Below are positions 12,801 through 24,800 of a DNA stretch of 64,000 nt, one piece after another. The notes below the pieces were generated by a model. That model had not been told where the DNA came from and searched no databases. It worked only from the letters and a program-made list of their open reading frames with translations. The DNA comes from Ectocarpus siliculosus (Eukaryota > Sar > Phaeophyceae > Ectocarpales > Ectocarpaceae), in NCBI GenBank assembly GCA_000310025.1, contig FN649743.1:2408658-2472657 (forward strand). The letters run 5' to 3'. A program made the position numbers and the translations under genes. The stretch's first letter is position 1, and every line of letters starts with the position of its first letter.

Positions 12801-14514
12801 GTTGCAAGCAATAAACGAGCATACCCCCTCCGCCCCGATGATTTATTTCTAGGGCGGTGGGTCCAGCGTGTGGTCGCCGCTTCGCGCCCCAGGTGCTCCC
12901 CGCGGGGGTACCGGAAACGCGGGCAACAGCTATAGCAACAAGAACAGCACATCGTCGTGTGGGAATGCTGTCTCGGGGAAGAACTCGCCGGGCAGGAGCG
13001 TATCGTCCAGGTTTTCGCCTTCTCGCCGGGGGGCCGGGCTTCCTCGCACAGGGAGGGGCGGCGGGGACGCCGCGGCCTCGTCTCGATCGAGAGGGGGAGA
13101 AGATGGGGAAGGCGAAGAGGCTCCCACGTTCGAGGTGAACGGTGTGCCCTAAGCCTAGCGTTGGATTGGTGTCGGAAGAAGCAGTAAGAATAATATGCAT
13201 AGTGGCAGCAACAAGCGCTCTTCTGTGTCTCATCATGTGGAGACGTTGTTGTTTTTCGTCTGGTTTGTGGCGACGACGCAATTTTTGTGGGTTAGGCGTC
13301 TGTAGAGCCCTACCATGCGTTGCGATGTTGCGGCGCAATAGCTCTGGATGTGTAGGCTTGGAAGGAGGGTTTACGCGCAGACGGAAGGAGACACGTCTTC
13401 GTGTGTCTGAAGCAGACGCGCGAGCTGTTCTTGTGGCGCATGCTGACGTACGGTCCCGCTTCCTGCACCACTTCTATCGGCGCTTTTTTCGAGGGTATGG
13501 GTGACGAGTTACGAGGCTCCGCTTGCATTGTTCTTTTCTGTACGACCTCCTCGACGGCAAAGCGGGTGACACGGTCCGTGTTCGGTGGCCACGGCTAGGT
13601 TTGGGCGTGTTTATACTGGCCGCCCTTTCCCATTGCACACAGAATTCGTTTTTTTTTTCACGGGTCCCAACACAGAGGGGGGGGACTTTTACTGCTTGTG
13701 CTCCGTTGCTACGAGAATCCTAGCAGAGTGCGCAAGGCTGCCGTTGTGAGGTGCACTTGATGTCTTTGTCGCTGTCGAGCGTTGACGCCCTGGCGTTGTT
13801 TTCAAGATGCAACCGCAGGTGCGTCGAACCCGACCATGCTCTGGTTGTAGCCAAGCGCAAGTGCTGGTCCGAACCCACCCCGCCTTGCACCTACCCGCAA
13901 GAACCCCATCCCGCCCTCTCTCGCGCCGAACCCCCCGCTTTTCGCCGAAAACGAACGAACGAACCTGCGCCCGCTCAGCTGACATCGGTGTTCCAAGCCA
14001 CCCCTGCCAGCTCTTCGGTGTCGCCTCGACCCAGGGGCTCAGGCGGTCACACTCCGGGGGGACGGTGGAGGGGATCTCAGCACCCCGTGGTCCGGGCCGG
14101 GCAGCGCGCTGGCTGCTCCTCTGGCGGCGCAGCAGCAGCAGCAGCAGCAGCAGCTGGCACGCCGCCGTCGTTCGACCCTACCCGCCTGGCGGCGCGGCCG
14201 AGACCGGTCGGAGGAGAAACAGAGGAGGAACTGCAGGAGGTGGAAGAGGTGGAGGAGGTGGAGGAGGTGGAGGAGGTAGGGTCCGACGACTATGGCGAAG
14301 ACGGTGGCGAGGGTTTCCTCAGCAGCAACGCTTGTCAGGTCGCTGACGGGGATCGGGGGGCGTCGCAGGAGGGTCGCGGTGGCGAGGGCTGGCGAGAGGC
14401 GGATGGCGGAGCCGGAGGCGGAGCCGGAGGCGGTGTGGTCGACGACTACGAAGACCAGCTGTTGGGGGAAGAGGGCGGCCGAGATGCAGCCGCGACGAGG
14501 TTGGACGTGGGGAT

Positions 14515-14547
<33 letters not shown>

Positions 14548-16460
14548 GCGGCTTAGGCCGTCGGGTGCCGCAGGCATGGAAGGGGAGAACCCGGAGAGGG
14601 CGAGAGCCGTAGCCCCGTCGGGGGGCGCGCTGGATCCCACAGGCACCGGGAGGAGCGGCGAGGACGCACCCGGAGTAAAGAAAGAAGCTGTTCCAGACTC
14701 GCGTCGGCTTGGCACTCTCCCGGGCGAGACTCCTGGCGCAGAAGCTGGGACGGCGATGGAGGCGTTGGCCTTGTCCCCGGCCGCTGCGCGACGGCCGCAA
14801 CGAGTCAACGATACCGCCGCAGAAGCCACCGCGACTGCGGCGGCGGTCGAGACACCGCGAGGTGCAAAACGTCGTCATCACGAGCAACAGGCGGAGAGGC
14901 AAGGGGGTCGACAGAGCGAACCCATCAAAGACCGGAGCAGCCCCCCGCCTCGCACCCCCGTCCGACCCCCGCGAACGATGTTCGCGCCTTCCACCTTCGG
15001 ACGGAGCGGCCCTACTGCTTCTTCCGCCGCCGCCGCCTCTACTTCTGCATCCACCACCGGCGGGAAGTGGCGGCCGTCCTTCGGCAGCGCCAGCGGTGCG
15101 AGGGGCGGCGGGCAGTCTCCGGCCGCCGGCGCGATGCACGCCCCCCGGGCGGCGTTCTCCACTCCCGCAAGGGACAGGGACAAGGACAGGGACAGGGACG
15201 GGGTCGTGATGCCGCCATCGGGGTCTTTGGGGACGGGGGCTACGGGTTCGGCCTCGGCCAGGCGGAGGAAGGGGAGCGGGGCGGGGAACGGGCCTTTGGG
15301 TCGCCTTCTGCAGCAGGTGCGCCGCTGCTCGTGCTTCTCTGTGTGTGTGTGCGTCTGTATCTTGTTTGTTGCCGTTGCCGTTGCCGTTGGAGGCAGGGGG
15401 GCGGGGCGGGGAAATGTACCTGTGGGTGTGCTCCGTGCGTGCACCCGTCTCTCTTCGTTTGTTGCCGTTGTCATCGTCATCCGCGCCGCCTGCTGCAGCA
15501 GGTGTGCCGCTGCTCCTGCGTGTGCGTGCGTGTCTTTTTGTTTGGTTGCCGTTGCTGTCGTCGTTGTTGTTGCTGCTGCTGCTGCTGCTACTGCTGTGGC
15601 TGTTGCCCTTGTCTGTCGTCAAGTGTTGAATCACAGCCCACCCCCCAAAACACACGCCTACGCAGGTGAGAGCGCGTTGCGACGGCGACGAGGCGCGCCT
15701 CCTCTCGGGGGAGTTCCCCTTCAGACAGCCGTCGTCGGCCTCCAAGGCCACCACCAGCGGCAACAACAACAACGGCCACCTCGACGACGTCGGAGTCGGC
15801 GGCGGCGGAAGCGGAGGCAAGAGCCGGAGAGATCCCGGCGACCCCAGAACTCGTTGCAGGGTGGCGCTGGACGCCACGGTAATGCTCCCCGCTGCTACGC
15901 CCCGAGGACCTTCGGTGGGTTTTGAGGGCGGCCTTTGGGGCGGCGGTGAGGGGAACGAGTTGGGCCAGGCCGGTGGCGGCGGGGTGACTGGGCTGGTGCG
16001 ATTCTCGTGCTTCGTGCACCATGTGGTGGACGTGTCTTTGAGCTTGGGCGGCAGCCGTGTTAGTCCTGGCTCTCGTCGTGTTACTTCTGCCGTCGGCTAC
16101 GCCGCCGGTCCGTCGGGTGTCGCGACCGACTTCGGCCGCCTTCACCGGCTGGAGGGGGTCCGCGTGGACGGAATCTTCAAGCAGGACACTCGAAGGGCCG
16201 TCGACGTTGGCCCCGGGTCCCAGCTCCGCATCTACGACCCTTGCTGCGTCTGGTACGACGCTGAGGTCGGAGGGGAAGGGGGGAGAGCAGAGGCGTTGCT
16301 GGTGTGCACGCAGTTGTGCGAGCCATACCCGTCCTGCTTGCCGGCGCTGCCCTCGCCCCCACCCCCGCCCCCGACAGGGGGTGGGTCATCTTCCCACGAG
16401 AGCGGCAGTGGCGAAGGTTCCCGGACGACCGGTACTGCAGCAGCCAGCGCCCTGACTTGA
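9785..16460 (+). CDS. large low-complexity (disordered) protein with a conserved-looking C-terminal domain; 5' end unresolved, assembly gap inside
   Basis: Plus-strand exons whose phases fit: 9785-10120, 10608-11050, 11933-12383, 12853-13134, 13979-15316 and 15666-16460 (stop TGA), about 1,210 residues. Most of the protein is Ser/Pro/Gly/Ala-rich with Gln (14516-14545), Ala and Gly runs, a GGGKRKRPAS motif that could be a nuclear localisation signal (second exon), and an acidic EVEEVEEVEEV repeat (about 14232-14277). The last exon ends in a more ordered stretch containing GVRVDGIFKQ, GSQLRIYDPC and LLVCTQLCEPY, which looks like a small beta-rich domain; an OB-fold is conceivable but unproven. 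A further exon after the acceptor at 11100 (50-nt intron) is possible. The 100-N gap and duplicated contig end make the middle unreliable. I do not recognise the family; a nuclear role is only suggested by the basic and acidic tracts. Confidence 0.5.
10866..11135 (+). repeat. 270-bp direct duplicate, left copy (contig overlap)
   Basis: This segment, ending at the N run, recurs at 11242-11511 on the other side of the gap with no difference that I could find. It covers exonic sequence and the adjoining 50-nt intron, so it is best explained as two unmerged contig ends. Confidence 0.9.
11136..11235. other. assembly gap of 100 N
   Basis: Exactly 100 ambiguous bases, the conventional size for a gap of unknown length. 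Because the flanks duplicate each other, the real gap may be zero or negative. Confidence 1.
11242..11511 (+). repeat. 270-bp direct duplicate, right copy
   Basis: Same sequence as 10866-11135, offset 376 bases. Only one copy is likely to exist in the genome. Confidence 0.9.
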
Positions 16461-17423
16461 TTGAGTTCTTTGGAGAAAGGGGTGTGCGCCCTTCGTTGTT
16501 GGTGCCGATTGTGTGTTTACCTTGTCAATACGCACAGCGGTTAAGATGGTGTTCGCACCCGAATAGTTGTACATTTCCTTTTCTCGGGTTGCGTCGTCTG
16601 CCGTTTTTGCCGCCTGCCCATCCTGTACGATTGATTGCTCGCAGTTTTGGAGGAGGTACTACTGTAGAGTGCGATAGTGAGACGGGGTTGACGCCTGCCC
16701 TCTATCGAAGCACTAGGCGATGGTACGAGGCATTTTGTACAGATCGCGCTTCGAGGGGGGGGCAGGCAGGTCGAGCGATCTGACTCCTATTGGCGTTACT
16801 TTCCCGCACGTTCAGTTGACGGAGAGGTACTGAGTGTGGCAGTGTTGCTATCGCGGTGAAGAGTCTCATCGGTTTGTGAATACGCGTCTTCTTCCAAGCA
16901 GGCTCTGGCAAAGCTTCCCTAGGGTGCATCGACACACCCGTCCCAAAACCAACTCGTCGAGCACGACAGAGATCCTAGTATTCCCGTACCGTCGCTTGTT
17001 TCACGTTGTGGCCGCGGCGGCGGCGGCGGTGAGCGAACGTCAGTTCCCTCTTTTGCTTTTGCACTACCTTGAGAGCCGCCATCCACGACCGAGACACGCC
17101 GATACCAATCGAAGCTGTTTTGGGGGGCTATAGTTGTGCCCCACTTCAATTAGGGTACCATCTAGGCCTGTGCACCAGCTACTTCGGCCACTGCCGTCGA
17201 TTTGTTTTTGGTCCGGTCATCTGGTGGTGGTGAAGAAGCTGCGAGGACATCCTAACTTATGCCTTGAGTTGGTCATTCCTTGAGCTAGTCACGACTACAG
17301 GGCAACTGCGACACAGGTCAAGCGACGACCGACCAGGGTTCTTGGACCACAGCGCGCAGCCTCAACTAAAAGAAAGGCGATTGCTGTTGTGCAAAGATTC
17401 AGTTGCAGGGAGCACGATATTCG
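16461..17423. other. intergenic, no gene seen
   Basis: Lies between two convergent genes (plus-strand gene ending 16460, minus-strand B9D2 ending 17424). It should hold both 3' UTRs; no coding exon or repeat was recognised. Confidence 0.6.
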
Positions 17424-20092
17424 TCACAAGCAGGTAACGGTGCGACCAACCCCCATCCGTACGTTCCTGTCGGCGAATCCCGCCACCAGAACCTCCAGGT
17501 GGAAAACCACCGTGCCTGCCGTCTCCGTTCTCAGCTCGAAGCGATCCGCTCCCGAGGCCGCGGTTGTCACCTCCACGAGGTTTGGTGGGGCACCAAGCAA
17601 AGCCGCTGTGCATAGTACGCCGCGTCCGGCGCGAAGGGAAAATGTGTGGCGTCAAATAGCAGCAGATAGATCCTCATGGAAGAAATTCAGTGGTTCTTGG
17701 TGGTGCAAGAACAGGAGGCGATGCTTTGTTCTTGGGGCTGTCGTTCTGAGGTCACTTCATGAGTAACGTGCCCTAGCACATATATATGTGGTCGTATTTC
17801 CCGCTCTTTGCTCGTATCGTAGAGACGAGTCTGCCGTCTCCAACGCCGGGCCATTCATTCCCTGACCCATGGTTCTTTTCATTTTCCTAAGCTTAAGGCG
17901 TGTCCGCCCGCTACCCGTATTCTGAGGACTTCAAAGTTTGTTAACACGGAGACCCTGGTCGAGCACAAGGACAAACAATAAAAAAATAACGCTCCTCCCC
18001 AAACGGATACCGATGGGGGCTGTCGTCCACGAGCTTCAAATGACTTTGCGTCACCAACCGATTCAGCAGTGTGTGGGAGGATTCGCTTGTGTGTGCCTCT
18101 CTTACCAGAGAGCTGATCGCCCAGCGTGCCCTGTGGTCTCCACGTGACGCAGTCTAGGTCGTAGGTGCCCGGTGATGTAGGCACAAAGATCATGCCGTAT
18201 CCAGCTGGCGTTACCGTCGTGCAACACGGCACCCGAGGAGAGGGAGAGAGAGAAGAGTCAACGGGCTTTGGTCCCGCCAAAGTACGGATAAGAACCTCTC
18301 TTAGTTGAATCCGTCTCACCACCCGTAAAGAACTGAATATATGGCACATCGAATGGATACGGTTACCGTAGATATTTTGAAATATTTCCTCCCTATTTGG
18401 CAACCTATAAGTATATACATGGTTCAATGATTCATGATTCCTGACCCAGCCCTTAGCTGCGAATGGCAATTTATCTTGTCATCCCCCCTACTTGCTACGT
18501 TACTGAAACGATCGTGGGAGTTTGAGGCGGGGGCAGTTTATTGCCCAAAGATTATTGCGTTCCGATCGACGTTGTTGAGTAATTTCAACGAACACTGTTG
18601 ACATGTGCCTGCCGGCGTACAGCCCTCGTCTGCCGACTGTTCAAGCAGTATACTGATGTGCAAGTCAACCAACTTCACCCAAAGGAAACCATCTGTCTGT
18701 TCTTTTGTAGATCCTGTTATAGTTGCGCTAATCACAGGTTCGCAGTTGGTTCTTCCCCTCTTACCAAGCTCGCTCCGGTCGCACCCGTCGACGCTCCAAA
18801 CCTGATGATCAGGTGTCGTATTGCAACCAGACGAAATTGTTGGGCGCGACAAATACCAAGCACTAGAATGCAGTATCCAGGCCCAAGCACACTATCGACA
18901 ATGGTCGACAGCCAGTCTTGAGTTCCGATATTGAGAGCAACGCATTGTGCAACAAGCTTAGCTCAGCGCGGCAAATAAGAATGAGGCAGGCTCATCTCAC
19001 GACAGGAAGAGGTTGAGTAGGGCGCGTCCCGGCGACACCAGCTGCAAAAATATGTTGTTGGCAGATTCCATGTATCTCATTCCGCGCTGATGTTCTCATT
19101 TTCGGTATGCATTGGTGTATGATCGGGCACCAACGTTCACGACAAGGAAATACGGCAACCACATTTCATTTGGTGCTGGACCGTTTTTTCCATTGCGTTC
19201 AATTCTGGGCATCTTTGACCCCAAAGCGCTCTGTGCTAGACGGGCTAGTGGATACGGCACGAAACGATAGTAGTCCTCCCAAAATGCCTTGAACATAACC
19301 GCCATTACCCCATTCGATTGCCTCCATATTCCGTGTTCTGGCTGCAGGTGGATGTAGCATGTGCTTACCTCCACGAGTACCCTTGGCCACCCGGATAAAG
19401 AGTCTGTCCCGAAGTGCACGTCGATTGGGTGATTCCACACAGCGGATCCTTCACCCTTGCAAATTGTTGTAGTTTTTCCGCACCAAGAGTATTCCGGGTC
19501 AAGGTCAAATACGTGAATATACGTCGCGTGAATCTCAATCAACGCCTTGAAAGCTGTTGCAAGACGGGAAGACGAGAAAGCAAGCGCTGTGCGCTGACTC
19601 ATGCATACTCACCGGACATAACCTATCGCGAGTAGCTTATACCCAACGTTGGTGCCACATATATTTTGCACTCATCCCACATATTTTCGGCTGTCGCGGT
19701 ACAAGTAGTATGTGGTCTTTTCTTTTGGCCGGTGTACTGTGATCTGGAATCAATTGCTGCACGTTCGACTTTGACAAAGCGAAAAAGTGCACATGTACAT
19801 TGGCTTCCATGTAGAGAGTCCTGTCTAGTGTATGCTGCCAAACACGGCATCGTTATTGCTCACGTCGTGATTTTGCAAAACGTGGAATTCTATGCGTTGT
19901 GTGCCGCGCGGCGGCTAGATGCTGCTCGCTTGTTCTGCATCAAACTCACGGATGCCTCGTCGACTTGTGTGTACCCTTCTTCCGCCCCTTGCATTACGTG
20001 CCAGTGCTGCGTGTTGCAAACGATCTTGAAGCGAGCGTACAGCCGGCTACCGGGGAACCCCAGCGCCCCGGTGATGTCGCCAATGACATGGA
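17424..20092 (-). CDS. B9D2: B9 domain-containing protein 2, first exon unresolved
   Basis: Minus-strand exons: 19950-20092, 19369-19455, 18765-18801, 18106-18204 and 17424-17605 (TGA stop), all phase-compatible, giving about 182 residues (human B9D2 has 175). Family landmarks: VHVIGDITGALGF at the N-terminus, YTQVDE, then WNHPIDVHFGTDSLSGWPR (human WSHPIDLHFATKGLQGWPR), VWSVDGCDRSELAGYG, SPGTYDLDCVTWRPQGTLGDQL, and a final SGADRFELRTETAGTVVFHL stretch. The first visible exon begins with two bases of the Val codon, so only an initial Met and a few residues are missing; I could not place that exon. B9D2 works with B9D1 and MKS1 at the ciliary transition zone, gating membrane protein entry. In this organism it would serve flagellated zoids or gametes. 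Identity is strong from ordered motif matches across five exons. Confidence 0.9.
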
Positions 20093-21849
20093 CTGCAAGG
20101 GAAGTATGGCCGAGTATGATCGAAAGGAAGAACTGAACAGTATGCGATGGAGAGAGTGAAGTGGTCGTCCTATTCAACCGAAATCTTCGTGTGAAGGTCA
20201 TTTGGAAACCATGGCAAAGGGGAAATGGTGAAGATATCACGTCATAGTAGAGAACGCCCGAACTGGCGCTTCTTCCAACTCCAAACGTGAGAACGGAGGT
20301 CAAGTTTCATGCGGCAGAACCAGCAACTACACGTAGTGGCAGCATGAACAGAGTACTGCAATAGTCGAGCTTATGAAGGAAGAAACTACACGGGGAAAAT
20401 TATACGTTGATGCGGGATTCTGTGCACTATGATTGGTAGAAGGACTCTGGCTCACCATCATTCCCTACCCACGGCGACCCAGCGCCTCCCCTGCCGTCGC
20501 AGATTCGCCTGCACAGGCACAATTTGTATCTTGTGTCTGGAAGGCTTTACTTGTCCTCTTTGCAGGTAGACATACAGATAGACATACTGAGGGTTTCTAG
20601 CCCTATATCTCAACCACCAGCAACCACACCTAAACCACTCCACCCCCAAGTAGAGGTGAGACCTTGGTTGAGGTGCAGGTGAATTGATTCCCGACATGTA
20701 TCGATCGTTTGTTTCCGCAGAAATAAAATCGCTCGCATGACTATTAGCCTTGTCCTGTGCATGCAAATGCGTACGTTGAAAAAGTGCAATTGTCAATTAG
20801 CTTGAAGCACAACTGTCTGGATCCCCTGAAGAATGTGGGATACAACAAACACCACTCTCATGTTCGGTGTGGCATCGTGCCAAAAGCGGTGTGGCATCGT
20901 GCCGCAAAGATACGAACGACATGCCGGGTTTGTCTCAACACCATACCCGAGGATATGGGGATACGACTCGCACCTTCAGGCATATCTGCAGGTCGGCGTA
21001 GTCCAGTGCCCTGTTTTGCTCCGCAGCAGCAGTAGTGGTTGTAGGGGTCATCCAAAAAGGAGGATACGCACCACGGAGATCACCAACTGCTTAGCTGCGT
21101 AGCTGCCCGAGTTCGGAGATCTCCCCGCATCTCTATCCGAACCGACACGTGAACCTAGCGTGCGTACGTACGTGCGTACTACCATTCGTGGGGCCTCCAG
21201 GCGAGACTGATGTGAGAGCGTGTGTAAGTGTGGTGCGTAGGTCCACCTGCCACGCCACAGGCAGCGTTTGTGAGGGGTCAAGGTGAGCATCTCATCTTTT
21301 GAATATACCAGCCAGACAAGCGCAATGTTTCCTGTCCCACGACGAAAGCGCGCCCGTACCTAGCGGTGGTAGATCACGCGGCACAAAATCACACGCGTGG
21401 AGGTGTGTTTATGCCCCAAACGTGAGGCGCCCCGGTGACCGTGATGTTAACAGACAATCATGCTTCCTGCTGCTCCATAGAATGCGCCGCGAGCGAAGCG
21501 CGGCTCGCAATTGGTGGCATGAATCGATGCGTATTTTGCTTTGGCATGGTGGCGTCCTGTGATTTACGCGCAATCTCCCAGCCACCAATAGCGAGTTGTA
21601 GCTCCCTGCCGCCTTTGTCGTTCAACACCACCAGCGTTGCTTTGCATGGTAAAACACTACGGATCGAGCAGCTCGAAGGTTGACCGCACACCTGCAGCTG
21701 CTGTACGTGGGACAAGTGTTGCGTAGGTTCACTATCGCTTGCCGTTTCCTCTGATCTCACACCTGTGCTTGTTGTGTCGCCTGTGCGTATGCACACTTTT
21801 TCCCGCCCTCTCTTGTACGCACAGCTACCGCAGCAGGTTGTGATCAGCC
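20093..21849. other. divergent intergenic region (B9D2 / Cpn10)
   Basis: Should contain the first exon and promoter of B9D2 (minus) and the promoter of the chaperonin gene (plus). A short direct repeat of GGTGTGGCATCGTGCC occurs twice at about 20870-20904. A GAGCGAAGCGCGGCTC hairpin-like sequence lies near 21492. No coding region was recognised. Confidence 0.5.
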
Positions 21850-24800
21850 ATGAAGTGTGCCGCTGCTTTGGTGGTCGGGGGGGCGGTCTGTGCGCAAGCG
21901 TTCCTCCCAGCCTCGTTGCCATGTCACTTGACATCATCGAAAGCGTCTGCTGTAAGAGCGAGCCGAACAAGCGTGCGTATGTCAGCCGCGGCGGAACTGC
22001 CGACGCAGGTGAGCAGGCACAGGGAATTGAGTGCGTTTTTTTTGTTTGGTCTCGCGAAGAGAGCGAAACCACCTTCAGTCTGCTGTCTGTACATGTACAG
22101 TAAATAATGTGACATCAGATTGCGGTAGGGTTGTAGCATGAAGTGCCTTTTTTTTAGTACTGTACCTGCGAGTCTACCCGCACTACTGCTGTGACCGCAC
22201 ACTGCACCACGCCCGAACCACCGTGAAGTGCATGCGAGCAAAGCGAGTCACGGTGAAACTCGAATTTGCTCAAACCGATTTACATCGACAGCACGCCAGT
22301 CTACGTTTTTTTCTCCTGGTGGTGGGCGCTCTGCTAAAGAAGAGTGGTTGCGGACTGACTTCCACGGGAAGATTCTCCCCCCCCCGGTTTCCCACACCCC
22401 AAAACGTACAGCGCAGCCTGAGGCAATGACGATACATACTTTAATGCATAGTTCATCTGACTGTCAGTGAAGAAACTTTGCTACCATCTTTTTTCTATCG
22501 GAGCCTCTCCTTCGCCGTGTTTTGAACCCCCCAACCACGTACTAGCGATTGTCGTCTGTTCGGGGAGGGCCCACACAGGGGCAGCTCGGACGGGTCGGAC
22601 AACCCCTCAGATTCACGCACCCTCCTAGGTATGCATAAGCGATTTCACATTCGACCTACTTGTACAATACACATGCCAGCAAGCGGAGAGCCTTCCTACC
22701 ACGTGGTCTGCACATTCGCGTTCCAATCAGATGTCCCCCTCTTTTTGAGGCGGCGAGAACGCAATCGATCTCGGCTTTTGATCGAAACCAACGCGTGCTA
22801 CTGCTGTGGTCGCCGCATTGGGGACGCCGTGTCTCCTTGTGCGCGATGCGCGATAAACAATGAATGAGATGGCTCTGGCCCCGTTTTTACCGATGCCACC
22901 CCGCCGCCTACAGGATGGATGTGGGTCTACAGAGTAGTGTCATCTCTCTGAGCTTGCTTTCACGGTATCACCCGAGGCGCTGATGCGATTTTTATGAAAC
23001 ATGTTAGACTGCTGACAGCTTCGTGCTGAGAGCGTTCGGCGTCCGAGCTGAGCTTCTGGGTTTCCGCTTCAGGGATTTTTTTTTTTATGCCTTTCATCGT
23101 ATGGTTACGAGACCAACAGGACCAATACACGATTCCTTTGGCAGTGCGTGCAAGCACTCTAGTTTTTCTGGCGGTCCCCCGTCAGGTTAGAGAGGGTCCC
23201 CTCCCTGCTTGCTTGCGGCGTGGTCGCACACTCTCTCTGTCGGAACACACCGAAGGCACTGATGCGATTTTACGAAACATGTTAGACTTCTGACAGCTTC
23301 GTGCTGAAAGCATTCCGCACCCGAGCTGAGCCTAGGTGTGTTCTTCCCTGGTGTGTACTACACTACAAGCGGTCTGGCGGCTTTCGCCGCCCCGCTCAAT
23401 AGATCGATTCCAAGATACGCGATAAGTGGTACTCAACATTCATTCGTGCCAGTACATATAAAGTATTCAAAATGAGAAAAAATATGCATCGGTGCGGAAA
23501 GAGGGCGTACTCGATTCATGCCATACAGCAGTAATTGCAGTATCTGATGAACATTAAAATGAAGTAGCATTGGTGAACGGAGAGTGGTGGTAGTGCTGGC
23601 GGCTTTCGCCGCCCCGCTCAATAGACCTCGACCGACCTCACCGCCACAAGTGCGCCCGGCGTCTACTCGCTTGGTTCATCGTGTATTAACTGACTGAGTA
23701 TATGTATGCGTTGCAGCAGCAAGCTATAGCACGGCACACAAGAGTTCAAATGTCATGCGGAGCGCGGAGCTGATTGCTCGGCCAAATATATTTGATCTGC
23801 TGTGGTGTGCCAAACGTTCGTCGTGAGCCACACAACTGCGATGAGATGAGCGGCCCCAGTGAGAGAAAAAGGACTGAGCAACAAACGGACCAAATCGTTC
23901 GAGCTACTGCTGCTGCTATGCTGGCGTCATGAGCAGCTTATAGTTTCCGCCACCAACGGGCGAGAGATGTATGTGTTGTCTACCTGGCACATGCTTTTTA
24001 GCAGAAACATGGTTTACGGAGCGCAGTATTCCGACTGGAAGCTATTGTAACAGTAGGGTGATCGTAGGATAGTAAGGAAGGCGATGACGATACACAAAAT
24101 GCATAGTTCATCTGATCGTTGAGTGGAGACAACTTGCACCATCTTACTTTTCATCGGAGCCTTCCCACGTTGCCTGGAGTTGACAAGCTTGGTACTTGCA
24201 ATCGCTGACAGTTAGTTAAAACAGTACCTCCAGCAACAGCCGTGTCGCTGCTTGTCTCCCCTGGTGTCTCTACTCATCGTGTTGATCCGGGATCAAACGG
24301 GATTGATTTCTCTCCCTGACCTACCCTTCTAGGGTGTGCTTTCACCTAATTGTATTCACCTGACTGTTTTTGACGAGCCACCGCTCCCCAACGCGCGCGC
24401 GCGCGTGTGTGTGTGTGTGTGTGCCGCAGTGTTTGTCGGGGAGCATGGCGTGACACCCCGTTTCTGAGTTTCACTTTGTCTGTGATGAATAGGAAAGGCT
24501 TGTGCAATAATATGCGCCTCGTTTTGCTGTTGGTATGCTATCGTGACAGCACACAAAGACGAAAACCACAACGGTGCCTTCCCTTCCAACTAGTAGCAGC
24601 GGATGTAAACTAGAGGCGGTATGAGAGGGAGTTGTACTTTGTGCGGGTGGGCCGTGACGATTAAAAAAGCATAGTTCATCTGACTTTTTTCAGTGAAGAA
24701 CTAGCTCACAAGCAAATGTCTTTCGCTCCTATCCGAGCCCCGATAACCGAACAACACCCTCACATCAACCCTTGATTCGTTCAGTAAAGCTGTAATATGG

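Noticed and set aside
14039-15877. 612-codon minus-strand ORF
   Set aside because: It is antisense to the plus-strand low-complexity gene. It arises from GC-rich simple sequence, begins with a non-ATG codon and has no splice or domain support.
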